Positions 5,585-14,055 of a stretch of 39,985 nt of DNA are shown one piece after another. Each line of letters starts with the position of its first letter. Position 1 is the stretch's first letter. The notes beneath the pieces were generated by a model. The model was not told the DNA's origin and made no database searches. It saw nothing but the letters and a program-made list of their open reading frames with translations. This stretch comes from Elusimicrobiota bacterium (GTDB taxonomy: Bacteria > Elusimicrobiota > Elusimicrobia > F11): the NCBI GenBank assembly GCA_022072025.1, contig JAJVIP010000003.1:64001-103985 (forward strand). Reading direction: 5' to 3'. The position numbers were made by a program, and so were the translations under genes.

Positions 5585-6436
5585 ATGGGCACTTGGGGAA
5601 GTAGCTTTTTCAAGGGTCTAGCCAACACCCCACTTTTTAATAAGAGGGTTAAAGCTCCTGAGGCTCAACCCCCCTTGCCAGAAATTTGCGAGAAAATAAA
5701 GGTGGGGAGGATTGACGGCAAGAGGCTTTTTAGTGGGGGAGAAAAAACTGATTGGGAAAAAGTTGCAAACCATGTGGGCAATTGGAAAACTATTCTAATA
5801 GACTATGATGTTATTAAAGATCTCCCCGTAGAGCGTGTTGCCAATAACTTCACAAAAAAAATAGCCGCTGGGTTGATTCATTCTCCAGAAATGTTAAAAA
5901 CATTTAAAAACTCTTATGGACAATATGATGAACTGTTAGAAAACTCCACCTTTGCTTCTTCGTCAGATCCGTATTATACAGGAGACGCCCCTGCTGGATT
6001 TTCTGAAGAGGAAGTTTGGATGTGGTCTAAATATAACCGAGAAATTATCAATAGATATATGTCTAGTGACTCTATTGATAACGATGCAGCAGAAGAAGAA
6101 ATAGAGGTTCTTAAGTTGGGAGGGCTAATCCTTGGGGCATATAAGTCTAAAATATTAGTTTACTTCCCGTTTTTGACTGAGTCTGTGATGGCTAAGATTT
6201 TAACAGAGGACAAAAAACCAACGGTGGATCATTTTTCCACACAACATTTTGGATCAACATTTGTGACTGGATCTGGTTCTTATTTTGGTGCCAGTGGTTC
6301 AGCTGGGCAGGGAGGTGGTGGGGCCATGCCATTTATAATCTCTCCACCTCCAGGTAACATTAGTCCTTCTATAATTGTGGGTTCTCCAGGAGTTATTAAA
6401 AAATATAATCAAATACTAAAGGGGGCCACCTCATGA
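5585..6436 (+). CDS. hypothetical protein in the MoxR-VWA module
   Basis: A 283-residue protein between the ATPase and its VWA partner, with GAGG upstream of the start and a 4-bp overlap with the next gene (ATGA). The N-terminal half contains an acidic, helix-rich region, and the middle has a DDVI-like repeatless domain. The C-terminal quarter is a low-complexity Gly/Ser segment (SGSYFGASGSAGQGGGG) followed by a Pro-rich stretch (FIISPPPGNISPSIIVGSP). No catalytic motif is seen. Its position implies it is a substrate or adaptor of the ATPase-VWA machine. Confidence 0.7.
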   Translation: MGTWGSSFFKGLANTPLFNKRVKAPEAQPPLPEICEKIKVGRIDGKRLFSGGEKTDWEKVANHVGNWKTILIDYDVIKDLPVERVANNFTKKIAAGLIHSPEMLKTFKNSYGQYDELLENSTFASSSDPYYTGDAPAGFSEEEVWMWSKYNREIINRYMSSDSIDNDAAEEEIEVLKLGGLILGAYKSKILVYFPFLTESVMAKILTEDKKPTVDHFSTQHFGSTFVTGSGSYFGASGSAGQGGGGAMPFIISPPPGNISPSIIVGSPGVIKKYNQILKGATS

Positions 6437-7704
6437 TTGCTGAACTTGCTATCGCCAGAGCCAAAATAAAAATGCTTCGCCTACTTCCGTTTTTTGCAGA
6501 TCTCACAATTATGATGGGGGCTAGGGTTAGCCCAGAGGTTGCTACTGCCGCCACTGACGGGGAATATCTTTACTACAACCCTAAATTTATTGAGAAGCTA
6601 AGTAAGGAAGAAGTCATTGGAGTTTTACTCCATGAAGTATTGCACGCCGCCCTCGGGCATGTGTGGAGAAAGAAAAATAGGGATATGTTTAAGTGGAACA
6701 TTGCTACCGATTATGCTGTAAATGCAATAATTAGAAATGAGAAGGGGACCGCTCTACCCAAGGGACATTTATATGAAGCAAAGTTTGCCAATATGAGTGC
6801 CGAAGAAATATATGACAAAATTAAAGTAGTCCAAACACCCTGCCCATTCTGCGGTGGGGGAAGTGGAAAAAGTGGAGGGGGAGAAAAAGATAACGATGGA
6901 CAAGGTGGTGGTAAGGGAGATAAAAAGGGAAAAAAGAATAGGGGTGGAGATGGTAATGGCGGAAAACAAAAGAACGGGGATGGGGAGGGGAACTACTGTC
7001 CCCACTGTAGTCATGAGATGTGGGGGAAACCATCTAAAACAATGGATAAGGATAAGATGAAAAAGCTCCAGAAGAAGTGGGAGGGGGCGATGAAGGAGGT
7101 TGTAAAAAATCGTGGAGATGTCCCAGAAGGAATGTCTAGATATGTACAAGCCCTAGAAGCTAAGGAGGATTGGCGACAAATCTTGGCAGCCTATCTATCT
7201 AGTTCTAAATCAGATTTTGACTTTACGATTAGAGATAGAAGAATGATGAGTAGCCCATTCTATCTACCAGATATGAGAGACGAAGAAGACTTGCGAGATG
7301 TTGTGGTTGTTTTTGATACTTCTGGATCAGTTTCAGATCACGATTTAAATATTTATTTTTCTGAAACTAAAAAGATTATGGAGAGTTTTCCTGGTGTTCA
7401 AGGATGGGTATCTGATTGTGACTGTACTGTCTATAACTTTTTACCAATAGAAGAGATTGATAAGCTGGCTAAACAGTTTCGGGGATATGGCGGAACATCT
7501 CATATACCAGTGTTCAGGGAAATTGATAATCGCAAAGTAGCTCCATCAGTTGTTATTTGTTTTACTGACCTCTATACAGAGTTTCCAAAAACTGCCCCCG
7601 AGTATCCAGTACTATGGGTGGTAAATCCTGGTGGAGCTGCTCAAGATGCTCCGTTTGGTCGCACTATCCGCTTGCAAAAAGACAATAATGGTGATACAAT
7701 ATAG
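6433..7704 (+). CDS. metallopeptidase-like plus VWA domain protein
   Basis: The 423-residue protein has three parts. The N-terminal domain carries HEVLHAALGH (residues 67-76), a zinc metallopeptidase HExxH motif, as in the DUF2201 putative metallopeptidase family. The central linker is extremely rich in Gly, Lys and Asp and is bracketed by CPFC (137-140) and CPHC (189-192), which could together bind zinc. The C-terminal domain has VVVFDTSGSVS (D295, S297, S299), the metal-ion-dependent adhesion site of VWA domains. It pairs with the MoxR ATPase two genes upstream. Whether it cleaves protein or acts only as a scaffold is unknown. Confidence 0.85.
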   Translation: MIAELAIARAKIKMLRLLPFFADLTIMMGARVSPEVATAATDGEYLYYNPKFIEKLSKEEVIGVLLHEVLHAALGHVWRKKNRDMFKWNIATDYAVNAIIRNEKGTALPKGHLYEAKFANMSAEEIYDKIKVVQTPCPFCGGGSGKSGGGEKDNDGQGGGKGDKKGKKNRGGDGNGGKQKNGDGEGNYCPHCSHEMWGKPSKTMDKDKMKKLQKKWEGAMKEVVKNRGDVPEGMSRYVQALEAKEDWRQILAAYLSSSKSDFDFTIRDRRMMSSPFYLPDMRDEEDLRDVVVVFDTSGSVSDHDLNIYFSETKKIMESFPGVQGWVSDCDCTVYNFLPIEEIDKLAKQFRGYGGTSHIPVFREIDNRKVAPSVVICFTDLYTEFPKTAPEYPVLWVVNPGGAAQDAPFGRTIRLQKDNNGDTI

Positions 7705-7755
7705 GACATAAATAGAGATATGAACAAACTACAAGTAATTAACAAAAGGAGAAAT

Positions 7756-8475
7756 ATGATCGGAGTAGTTTGTGCTGGAGGTAGAGGGACTAGATTATAT
7801 CCATTGACATATGCAACAAATAAACACCTTCTCCCTATTTATGATCAACCAATGATTTATTACCCCCTCCAGACTTTACTGGATGCGGGGATTAGAGATG
7901 TGGTTATTGTGGTTGGTGGGGAACATGCGGGCGCATTTATCAAGGTTATTAAAAACGGGAAAGAACTTGGTTTTAATCATGTTTACTACGCATATCAAGA
8001 GGGAGATAGGGCGGGGATTGCCGACGCCGTTCTTCAGGCCGAGGGATTTGCTAATGGGGAAGCAATCACAGTGATTCTGGGAGATAATACTACCGACGCC
8101 GATATTTCTGATGATGTCCAAAACTTTGAAAAGGGAGCTAAAATTTTCTTGAAAGAAGTCCCTGATCCAGAAAGATTTGGGTGCCCAGTATTTGACCCAG
8201 ATCAACAAATAATTAAAATAGAAGAAAAGCCTAAATCTCCACAGTCTCGCTATGGAGTAGTGGGACTCTATATTTACGACAATACCGTGTTTGATAAAAT
8301 CAAAAAACTGAAACCATCCAAGCGTGGGGAACTAGAAATTACTGATCTAAACAACATGTACCTAAAAGACGGTGGGCTAGACTATTCGATGCTTACTGGT
8401 TTTTGGAGAGATGCGGGGACATTTGACACGCTCTCCGAGAGCAATGCTTATTGGAAACTTAAAAATAATAAATAA
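7756..8475 (+). CDS. rmlA: glucose-1-phosphate thymidylyltransferase-like nucleotidyltransferase
   Basis: The start at 7756 has AAAGGAGA upstream and gives the family's usual N-terminus, GVVCAGGRGTRLYPLT, the nucleotide-binding loop. Later motifs also fit: GDNTTDAD (magnesium aspartate), EEKPKSPQS, and GFWRDAGTFDTLSESN. It would make dTDP-glucose from dTTP and glucose-1-phosphate. At 240 residues it lacks about 50 C-terminal residues of classical RmlA, which form part of an allosteric region. Short forms exist in the family, and they may use another nucleotide. It begins the glycan gene block. Confidence 0.87.
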   Translation: MIGVVCAGGRGTRLYPLTYATNKHLLPIYDQPMIYYPLQTLLDAGIRDVVIVVGGEHAGAFIKVIKNGKELGFNHVYYAYQEGDRAGIADAVLQAEGFANGEAITVILGDNTTDADISDDVQNFEKGAKIFLKEVPDPERFGCPVFDPDQQIIKIEEKPKSPQSRYGVVGLYIYDNTVFDKIKKLKPSKRGELEITDLNNMYLKDGGLDYSMLTGFWRDAGTFDTLSESNAYWKLKNNK

Positions 8476-8483
8476 GGAGATAT

Positions 8484-8873
8484 ATGAAAAATATATTTGT
8501 AAAAGTTAATTCTTTTATGCAAAAGAAATCAACCCAAACATATTGGGTTTTATTGGCGGTATTTGTGGCGGGGGGAGTAGTTAATGCTTTGATCCGTCCC
8601 ACCCCAGAACCAATCGTTAAGACGGTTGTGGAAACTAAAGAAGTTGTTTCCTGCCCAATGGAATCAACTTGGAAAGAGCTTAAGTCTATTGATGATCAAG
8701 GATTTATGCTTTCCTCCCGCGGATTTAACACTGTTTCGGTAATGATGGATGCGATGTCTAGATTTGATGTGGCTACCGCAGAGTCCAAGGTTATGGAACT
8801 TAATTCCATCGCTACCGAGATCCAAAGTATGACCGCAAAAAGAGTGGAAATATTACAAAAGTTAGGATATTAG
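8484..8873 (+). CDS. hypothetical single-pass membrane protein
   Basis: The 129-residue protein has one membrane segment near residues 20-38 (YWVLLAVFVAGGVVNALI) after a short basic N-terminus. A presumed extracytoplasmic region with one cysteine and a helical C-terminal half (VMELNSIATEIQSMTAKRVEILQKL) follow. A good AAGGAGA ribosome site precedes the ATG. It could be an anchored coiled-coil protein. No family is recognised, and its place between RmlA and a glycosyltransferase does not define a role. Confidence 0.65.
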   Translation: MKNIFVKVNSFMQKKSTQTYWVLLAVFVAGGVVNALIRPTPEPIVKTVVETKEVVSCPMESTWKELKSIDDQGFMLSSRGFNTVSVMMDAMSRFDVATAESKVMELNSIATEIQSMTAKRVEILQKLGY

Positions 8874-8906
8874 TCTAATAATAGTCTAATTACCAGAGGA
8901 AAAACT

Positions 8907-9845
8907 ATGAAAATGACCTTAGCCATCCCAGTACTTAATCAACTTCATGATGTGAAGGGGGCTCTCGGAACATTCCGCTACAACACCTCTGAGGATACAG
9001 AGTGGATGATCATAGATAACGGATCTACTGATCCATATGAAGACTTTTTGCGTCACTATCTTAAACCAAAAAAGATGAACTATATCCGAAACGATGAGAA
9101 CATTGGATTGGTTAAAACAATGCAACAAGCATACGAAAATTGTGAGACAGAGTTATTGGCTTTGACACACTCTGATGTGTTTGTATATGAAAAAGACTGG
9201 GATCAAAGAGTGATTAGATACTTTAAGGAAATGCCAGGTCTTGGTGCGGCTGGGTTCTTTGGGTCGCAGGGATGTGGACCTCTCGGGGAGAGAATACAAG
9301 ATGTCCCCCACCCAGGACAAATGGCTGGATACTCTAACATGATTGAAGCATCAATTCACGGGGTTAAACTCGAAAAGGAGTGGATCCCATGCTCTATCTT
9401 TGATGGTTTTATGATGATCTTCCGCATGGATATGCTTCGCAAGGGTGGAGGATTTGAACAGAGATACCAATTCCATCATATCTATGATCGTGATGCTGGA
9501 TTAGAATCAATCCGCCGTGGCTATAAAAATATAATTGTTAATGTACCATGCCACCACTGGGGTGGTGTAACTGCTAACCGAGCAGACTATCAAAAATGGA
9601 TACAGGGTAAATTTGGGAGGGAAGATGCTGACAAATTCACTCATGACGAAAACTCAAAACTATTTGCTGAGAAGTTTAAAGATGTTCTTCCTCTCTATGT
9701 GGAAAATGATTTTTCGTTCCGCTCTGGTACTCATGGACAGTGGGAATTTAAGGGAGATAAAATAGTACATATGGATGACCAAGATGAACACGACCTTCAC
9801 ACAGACGGATCAACGGCTACGGAATTGGGTACTAAGGAGACTTAG
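8907..9845 (+). CDS. glycosyltransferase family 2
   Basis: This is a GT-A fold glycosyltransferase of 312 residues. It begins MTLAIPVLNQLHDVKGAL and has the usual IDNGSTD strand-turn (near residue 37), RNDENIGLVKTMQQAY, and an aspartate-containing HSDVFVYEKDWD in place of a strict DxD. It should transfer a sugar from a nucleotide-sugar donor. The C-terminal 60 residues are acidic and His-rich and may be a tail outside the catalytic domain. The start follows AGAGGA. The acceptor is unknown. Confidence 0.85.
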   Translation: MKMTLAIPVLNQLHDVKGALGTFRYNTSEDTEWMIIDNGSTDPYEDFLRHYLKPKKMNYIRNDENIGLVKTMQQAYENCETELLALTHSDVFVYEKDWDQRVIRYFKEMPGLGAAGFFGSQGCGPLGERIQDVPHPGQMAGYSNMIEASIHGVKLEKEWIPCSIFDGFMMIFRMDMLRKGGGFEQRYQFHHIYDRDAGLESIRRGYKNIIVNVPCHHWGGVTANRADYQKWIQGKFGREDADKFTHDENSKLFAEKFKDVLPLYVENDFSFRSGTHGQWEFKGDKIVHMDDQDEHDLHTDGSTATELGTKET

Positions 9846-9852
9846 TTATCTA

Positions 9853-10092
9853 ATGCCTGGGGACTGGTCATATGAAAATGACCAAGATAAACCAGAGATG
9901 ATCTTCTCCCGCAAGGATGAAGATGGTATCTATGTAATAACAAAAATTAATAAGTATCCCTTGCGGAAAATACTCCACACTGAGGATATTTATGAATATA
10001 TAGTCTTGGAAGTTGTAAGAAAGACAAAACTATATATGACAAGTTTGGACTATAAAAAACAACAAGTTATGCACGAATTAACTAAAATATGA
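9853..10092 (+). CDS. small hypothetical protein, start uncertain
   Basis: The frame is open from 9775, and the ATG at 9853 avoids a 71-bp overlap with the glycosyltransferase. However, the upstream residues (RLRNWVLRRLSYLMPGDW) look protein-like, so a start at 9784 or 9775 is possible. With the later start it has 79 residues, polar and beta-rich. An AGGAG lies about 13 nt before 9853, rather far. It overlaps the next gene by 4 bp. No family is recognised. Confidence 0.5.
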   Translation: MPGDWSYENDQDKPEMIFSRKDEDGIYVITKINKYPLRKILHTEDIYEYIVLEVVRKTKLYMTSLDYKKQQVMHELTKI

Positions 10093-10985
10093 AAATACTA
10101 ATAACTGGATCTAAAGGATTTATCGGTTCTCACCTGGGGAATTATTTACAATCCAAGGATCATGATATAACTGGACTAGATAATAATTCCCACCCCTGCG
10201 GTCAACCAACAAAATTCACGACTGTTCACGGGGATGTACGATTCTATGACGAAGTAGATAAATGGGTGGGGAAAGCTGATCTAGTCTACCACTTAGCCGC
10301 CCAGATTAATGTTGATAGGTCAATAGAAAACCCGAAACAAACCCTAGATGTTAATCTAGTCGGAACATATAATGTTCTAGAAGCTTGCAAAAAATATAAT
10401 GTTCCAATGGTATTTGCCTCTACTTCGGAGGTTTATGGTGGGCATGATGAGCCAATTAACGAAGGGTCAGACACTAGATCTCAAAGTCCATATGCTACCT
10501 CTAAGCTCGCCGCCGACAAACTGTGTGGGAACTACCACGATCTCTATGGCCTAGAAGTTTATAGGGCTCGCTTCTTCAATGTATTCGGTGAGTGGCAAAA
10601 TGATGATGATTGTGGAGCGGTAATTCCGAGGTTTACAAGTCAAGTATTGTCTGGGATAAGACCAACTATTTATGGTGACGGCTCTCAGTCCAGAGATTAT
10701 ATCCACATAGACGATGTGGTTAGGGCATATGAACTTCTCCCCACCCTTAAGAAACTAAATGGTGAACCAGTAAATATTGGAACTGGGGAAACTCATACGA
10801 TTAAAAATATTGCAGAACTAATTATTCACTATGCCGAGTCTAACCTCGAACCAGATTTTTGGGATGCCAGACCTGGAGAAGTAAGTAAACTCTTGGCAGA
10901 TACCTCTCTAATTAGTTCTTTTGGATTTTTGCCTGCTATAAAATTTAACGACGGCCTGAGGAGGTATGTTCTATGGAAAAAATAA
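10089..10985 (+). CDS. NAD-dependent sugar epimerase/dehydratase (extended SDR)
   Basis: The 298-residue protein starts with the Rossmann motif GSKGFIGSHL (GxxGxxG, residues 7-16) and has the catalytic YATSK (Y-x3-K) of short-chain dehydrogenases. A conserved SRDYIHIDDVV segment follows in the C-terminal part. This family includes UDP-GlcNAc/UDP-glucose 4-epimerases and NDP-sugar 4,6-dehydratases. Given the nearby aminotransferase and NeuB, a 4,6-dehydratase or epimerase in nonulosonic acid or amino-sugar synthesis is the best guess. It starts within the stop of the previous gene. Confidence 0.88.
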   Translation: MKILITGSKGFIGSHLGNYLQSKDHDITGLDNNSHPCGQPTKFTTVHGDVRFYDEVDKWVGKADLVYHLAAQINVDRSIENPKQTLDVNLVGTYNVLEACKKYNVPMVFASTSEVYGGHDEPINEGSDTRSQSPYATSKLAADKLCGNYHDLYGLEVYRARFFNVFGEWQNDDDCGAVIPRFTSQVLSGIRPTIYGDGSQSRDYIHIDDVVRAYELLPTLKKLNGEPVNIGTGETHTIKNIAELIIHYAESNLEPDFWDARPGEVSKLLADTSLISSFGFLPAIKFNDGLRRYVLWKK

Positions 10986-11722
10986 TTGTTATCGCCGAAG
11001 CAGGGATCAACCACGGAGGAGATGTAAAAGTCGCCCACGAGATGATCGATGTGGCAAAAGATTGTGGAGCTGATGTTGTTAAGTTCCAAACAGTAAATCC
11101 AGATTTAGTTTATGCTAAAGACGATGAGTTGTATGGGATTTTTGATAAAGTAAAACTACAACGCCTCGATTGGCTGGCACTAAAGGATCACGCCGAAGCT
11201 GTCGGGATTGAGTTCCTTTCTACCCCTGGAGAGGTCGAGAGTGCCGACATGTTGGATTCCATCGGCGTAGAGGGATTCAAAATCGCCTCTGATTCTGCCA
11301 AAGACATTGATTTTGTCGCTTATGTTATGGGAAAGAAAAAGCCAGTGATTGTGTCTATGGGACAGATGAAAGACATCGACGAGATCCTCGCCACAATCAA
11401 AAAATATCCTAGACCACCAGAGATTGTTTTGCACTGTGTCTCTAAATATCCACTAGATCCAGGTGATGCGGCTCTTTATAAAATCCCCCAACTAAAGGAA
11501 AAAGTCAAAGATATGGGAATCACGGTGGGATACTCTGATCATACAGAGGGGATAACAACGGCCGTTTCGGCAGTAATGTTGGGAGCAAAAGTTTTAGAAA
11601 AACACTTTATGCTTTCTAAAAAAGCCATTGATGCCCCAGTGTCTTTGATGCCAGACGAGTTAAAAGAATTAGTTAATAAAATAAGGAGCCTAAATGACAG
11701 TAGTAGCAGTGAGAGTGTTTAA
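10973..11722 (+). CDS. neuB: NeuB-like N-acetylneuraminate/nonulosonic acid synthase, short form
   Basis: The family motif IAEAGINHGGD is at the N-terminus (residues 7-17), followed by VVKFQT, CVSKYPL and GITVGYSDHTEGITTA, which are typical of the TIM barrel of sialic acid synthases. These condense phosphoenolpyruvate with a six-carbon amino sugar to form a nine-carbon acid. At 249 residues it stops after the barrel and lacks the C-terminal SAF/antifreeze-like domain found in full-length NeuB (about 340-350 residues). The gene start overlaps the SDR by 13 bp and has a GAGGAGG site. Confidence 0.88.
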   Translation: MEKIIVIAEAGINHGGDVKVAHEMIDVAKDCGADVVKFQTVNPDLVYAKDDELYGIFDKVKLQRLDWLALKDHAEAVGIEFLSTPGEVESADMLDSIGVEGFKIASDSAKDIDFVAYVMGKKKPVIVSMGQMKDIDEILATIKKYPRPPEIVLHCVSKYPLDPGDAALYKIPQLKEKVKDMGITVGYSDHTEGITTAVSAVMLGAKVLEKHFMLSKKAIDAPVSLMPDELKELVNKIRSLNDSSSSESV

Positions 11723-12206
11723 AGATAAAATAGTAATGAGCTGTGATAGCCAGGGAACCTCTGGAAATCACAAAAGGTCATTAGAGGCTCTTGGATTTCA
11801 TAAAATATTCCAAAATAATGGAGTTACTGTTGGGGCTTGTGGAAATACCATGGAGTCTGGATTACTAAAAATATTTATCAAGAGTCACCGCCCAAAAGAG
11901 GCAACACAAGATTCAATGCTAGATTTTATGTCTGAATTTTTTGATTGGTTGAGAAAGAAGGATCAGAATATGGCTGTTGATGGAGCATATATTTTGGTTA
12001 TGGACGGGAAGGTATTTGAACTAAGTTACTTTGAGGCAAATGAAATACTCGAATACGGGGCGGTTGGTTCGGGAAGATATGTGGCTCTAGGAGCAATGTT
12101 GATGGGGGCATCGCCAGAGAAGGCCGTAGAAGCGGCTAAAACATTTGATCTTTACTGTGGAGGAGAAACCCACACAATTACTATTAACCTGGAGGCTAAA
12201 AAATGA
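11694..12206 (+). CDS. proteasome beta/HslV-like Ntn hydrolase
   Basis: The 170-residue protein starts MTVVAVRVFKDKIVMSCDS. After Met removal the N-terminal Thr2 would be the nucleophile, as in HslV and proteasome beta subunits. Other family features are the IFQNNGVTVGACGNTMES strand-turn, AVGSGRYVALGAM (the conserved GSG helix start) and the late helix CGGETH. Length matches HslV (about 175 residues). No HslU-like partner is in the window, although a MoxR ATPase is. It overlaps NeuB by 29 bp and the TIM-barrel gene by 4 bp. It might degrade host or phage proteins, or act as a self-standing hydrolase. Confidence 0.78.
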   Translation: MTVVAVRVFKDKIVMSCDSQGTSGNHKRSLEALGFHKIFQNNGVTVGACGNTMESGLLKIFIKSHRPKEATQDSMLDFMSEFFDWLRKKDQNMAVDGAYILVMDGKVFELSYFEANEILEYGAVGSGRYVALGAMLMGASPEKAVEAAKTFDLYCGGETHTITINLEAKK

Positions 12207-12901
12207 AAATAGGTATTTCAATGGGGAGTAATGACTTTGACTTATTGCCCCTTGCCGTCAAGCTCCATGTACAAAAAAAGATTGATTTTGTAGAGCTATA
12301 TTTACTTGAAGATGCTAAGTTGGAAGAACTAGTTATTTGGAAAAAAACTAAAATCCCCCTTTCTCTCCACGCCCCCCACGATGAAAAAGCCAACTTTGTA
12401 CCAGAGTTGTTGGAACTAGCCATAGAAGCATCTAAAATTTTAGATGTAGAACATATTGTTTTTAATGCTGGGACATATTCTGGAAAGCTTTTATATAAAT
12501 ACCAAAATGCCTACCCCGAAAACATGCCACACATTACTCGTTTTGGGGATTTTGGGGCACTATCTAAGCCCACCGATGTAAGAGAGGGTAAATTTTGTTT
12601 AGATGTTGCCCATGCGTGGATCTCCGCCGTTATGCTTCAGCGCGATCCTAAAGAATTCTTAAAAGAGTATTTTGCTAAAAATCCTCCACATGTTCATATT
12701 GCGACTTCAAGCAACACAGATGCAGACGATTATTGTCCACTAAAAGATGGAGTAGTAGATCTAGCCTTCGTTTTAGATCTCATCCCAGAAAATGCTTGTG
12801 TTACAATTGAAAATGATGTAGATATTAAAGATCGTAAATCGGCCATAGTCGGTGATCTTGAGTATCTCTTGGAGTTGTATGCCCACGACAAAAAAGGTTG
12901 A
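12203..12901 (+). CDS. sugar-phosphate isomerase/AP-endonuclease-like TIM barrel
   Basis: This 232-residue protein has the pattern of the xylose-isomerase-like (AP_endonuc_2) TIM barrel: FVELYL, then IPLSLHAPHDEK, then VEHIVFNAGTY, CLDVAHAW, HVHIATSS and ACVTIENDVD. These supply the metal-binding His, Asp and Glu residues. Such enzymes isomerise or epimerise sugars and their phosphates. The start has GGAGG upstream and overlaps the Ntn hydrolase by 4 bp. Its genomic setting favours a sugar substrate over DNA. The exact reaction is not determinable. Confidence 0.7.
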   Translation: MKIGISMGSNDFDLLPLAVKLHVQKKIDFVELYLLEDAKLEELVIWKKTKIPLSLHAPHDEKANFVPELLELAIEASKILDVEHIVFNAGTYSGKLLYKYQNAYPENMPHITRFGDFGALSKPTDVREGKFCLDVAHAWISAVMLQRDPKEFLKEYFAKNPPHVHIATSSNTDADDYCPLKDGVVDLAFVLDLIPENACVTIENDVDIKDRKSAIVGDLEYLLELYAHDKKG

Positions 12902-13481
12902 TGCTATTATCCAGGCCAGACTAACCTCTAGCCGTTTTCCCAATAAAGTGAATGCTATGCTGGGAAGCAAAACAGTCCTTTCTCATGTAATTGAAAACCT
13001 CCAAAAATGTAAAAATATTGATCAGATTATTCTTGCTATCCCTGATAATCCAGAAAACATGGATCTTATTGAGTATGAAAACATTTATAAAATAAAGATG
13101 TTTGCGGGAGACGAGAACAATGTTCTTGATAGATTTATCCAAGCGGCAGAATTTTATGATGTTAAAAATATTCTTAGGGTCTGTGCTGATGCCCCTTTTC
13201 TCCCCCCGTGGCTAGTGGATTACGCTATCGAAATGTGGAATCCCAAAAAGATTGGTTACATGAGAAGCACTGGGATGCCCCTTGGTCAAAATATTGAGCT
13301 AATGACTCTCTCTGCCCTTAAATCAATAGAGGTTCCTTCTCCAGAGGAAAAGGAACATGTAACTCTTGCACTTTATAAATCTTCAACCACTACCAGGTCA
13401 ATATTAGACATTGATTCCCTCACTGTGGACACCCCAGCTGACTTAAAAGAGTTAGAAAAGATAGGAAAATACTATGAGTGA
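12879..13481 (+). CDS. spsF: SpsF/NeuA-like cytidylyltransferase
   Basis: The start at 12879 (with TTGGAG upstream) is preferred to the in-frame ATG at 12852. The 200-residue protein begins VDAIIQARLTSSRFPNKV, the signature of the acylneuraminate cytidylyltransferase superfamily and close to spore coat polysaccharide SpsF. It also has VLSHVIENLQKC and VLDRFIQAA. It would activate an acid sugar with CTP to give a CMP-sugar. It lies within 1.2 kb of the NeuB gene, whose product is the expected substrate. It overlaps the previous gene by 23 bp. Confidence 0.83.
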   Translation: MPTTKKVDAIIQARLTSSRFPNKVNAMLGSKTVLSHVIENLQKCKNIDQIILAIPDNPENMDLIEYENIYKIKMFAGDENNVLDRFIQAAEFYDVKNILRVCADAPFLPPWLVDYAIEMWNPKKIGYMRSTGMPLGQNIELMTLSALKSIEVPSPEEKEHVTLALYKSSTTTRSILDIDSLTVDTPADLKELEKIGKYYE

Positions 13482-14055
13482 TTGGGAATATTTTTGGGCA
13501 GCTCGGGGAGTTGGACCGCTTAATGGAACCAACGCCAGACCAGATTATTATGATGTAGTGGGGGCGGCAGAATTTTTACACTCTAACATTGGAGATTCTC
13601 ATGATGGTGGGTCGTTGATTGATGTCGGGTGTGGTAATGGAAATCTGTTATTTGAGCTTAAAAAGTGGTACCCAAGTCTAACTGGTATTGATTATTCCCC
13701 CAAAATGATTGATTGGTGCAAAGAGAGTCTTTCAAATATTGCCAACTTTTATGTTGGAGACGCTTTTAGTATTCCCTTTAAGAATGAGTCATTTAATATT
13801 GCCATCTCCATGGGAGTAATCCAATATTGTGAGAATGATGAGAAGGCTAAAAAGATGGTTGATGAAATGTATCGGGTTGTAAAACCAGGGGGAGTAGTTG
13901 TTGTTGGGGATGTTTTAGATCGAGCTGAATATGAACCACTAGATGGAATGGGCTCTTTTTATCCAGAGGTACTGGCTAATGGTCGCCCATATGAAACAGT
14001 TAAATCATTTTATGAAGCAGATAGACGATACGATTTTATTTTAAGGAAAAAATGA
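13474..14055 (+). CDS. class I SAM-dependent methyltransferase
   Basis: The 193-residue protein contains the SAM-binding motif I, LIDVGCGNGNLLFEL (near residues 48-62), the acidic loop GIDYSPKMID, and motif IV-like FNIAISMGVIQY, followed by VVKPGGVVVVGD. It belongs to the Methyltransf_11/25 type, as often found in sugar or small-molecule methylation. Neighbours suggest a sugar acceptor. It overlaps both flanking genes by 4-8 bp. Confidence 0.85.
   Translation: MSDWEYFWAARGVGPLNGTNARPDYYDVVGAAEFLHSNIGDSHDGGSLIDVGCGNGNLLFELKKWYPSLTGIDYSPKMIDWCKESLSNIANFYVGDAFSIPFKNESFNIAISMGVIQYCENDEKAKKMVDEMYRVVKPGGVVVVGDVLDRAEYEPLDGMGSFYPEVLANGRPYETVKSFYEADRRYDFILRKK

Noticed and set aside
6769-7149. Minus-strand open frame opposite the VWA gene
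   Set aside because: It is opposite the low-complexity Gly/Lys segment and has unusual composition with no ribosome site; the plus-strand gene has clear domains.
8872-8895. Tandem TAGTCTAAT direct repeat between two genes
   Set aside because: Only two copies of nine bases occur, and nothing links them to a regulatory or mobile function.
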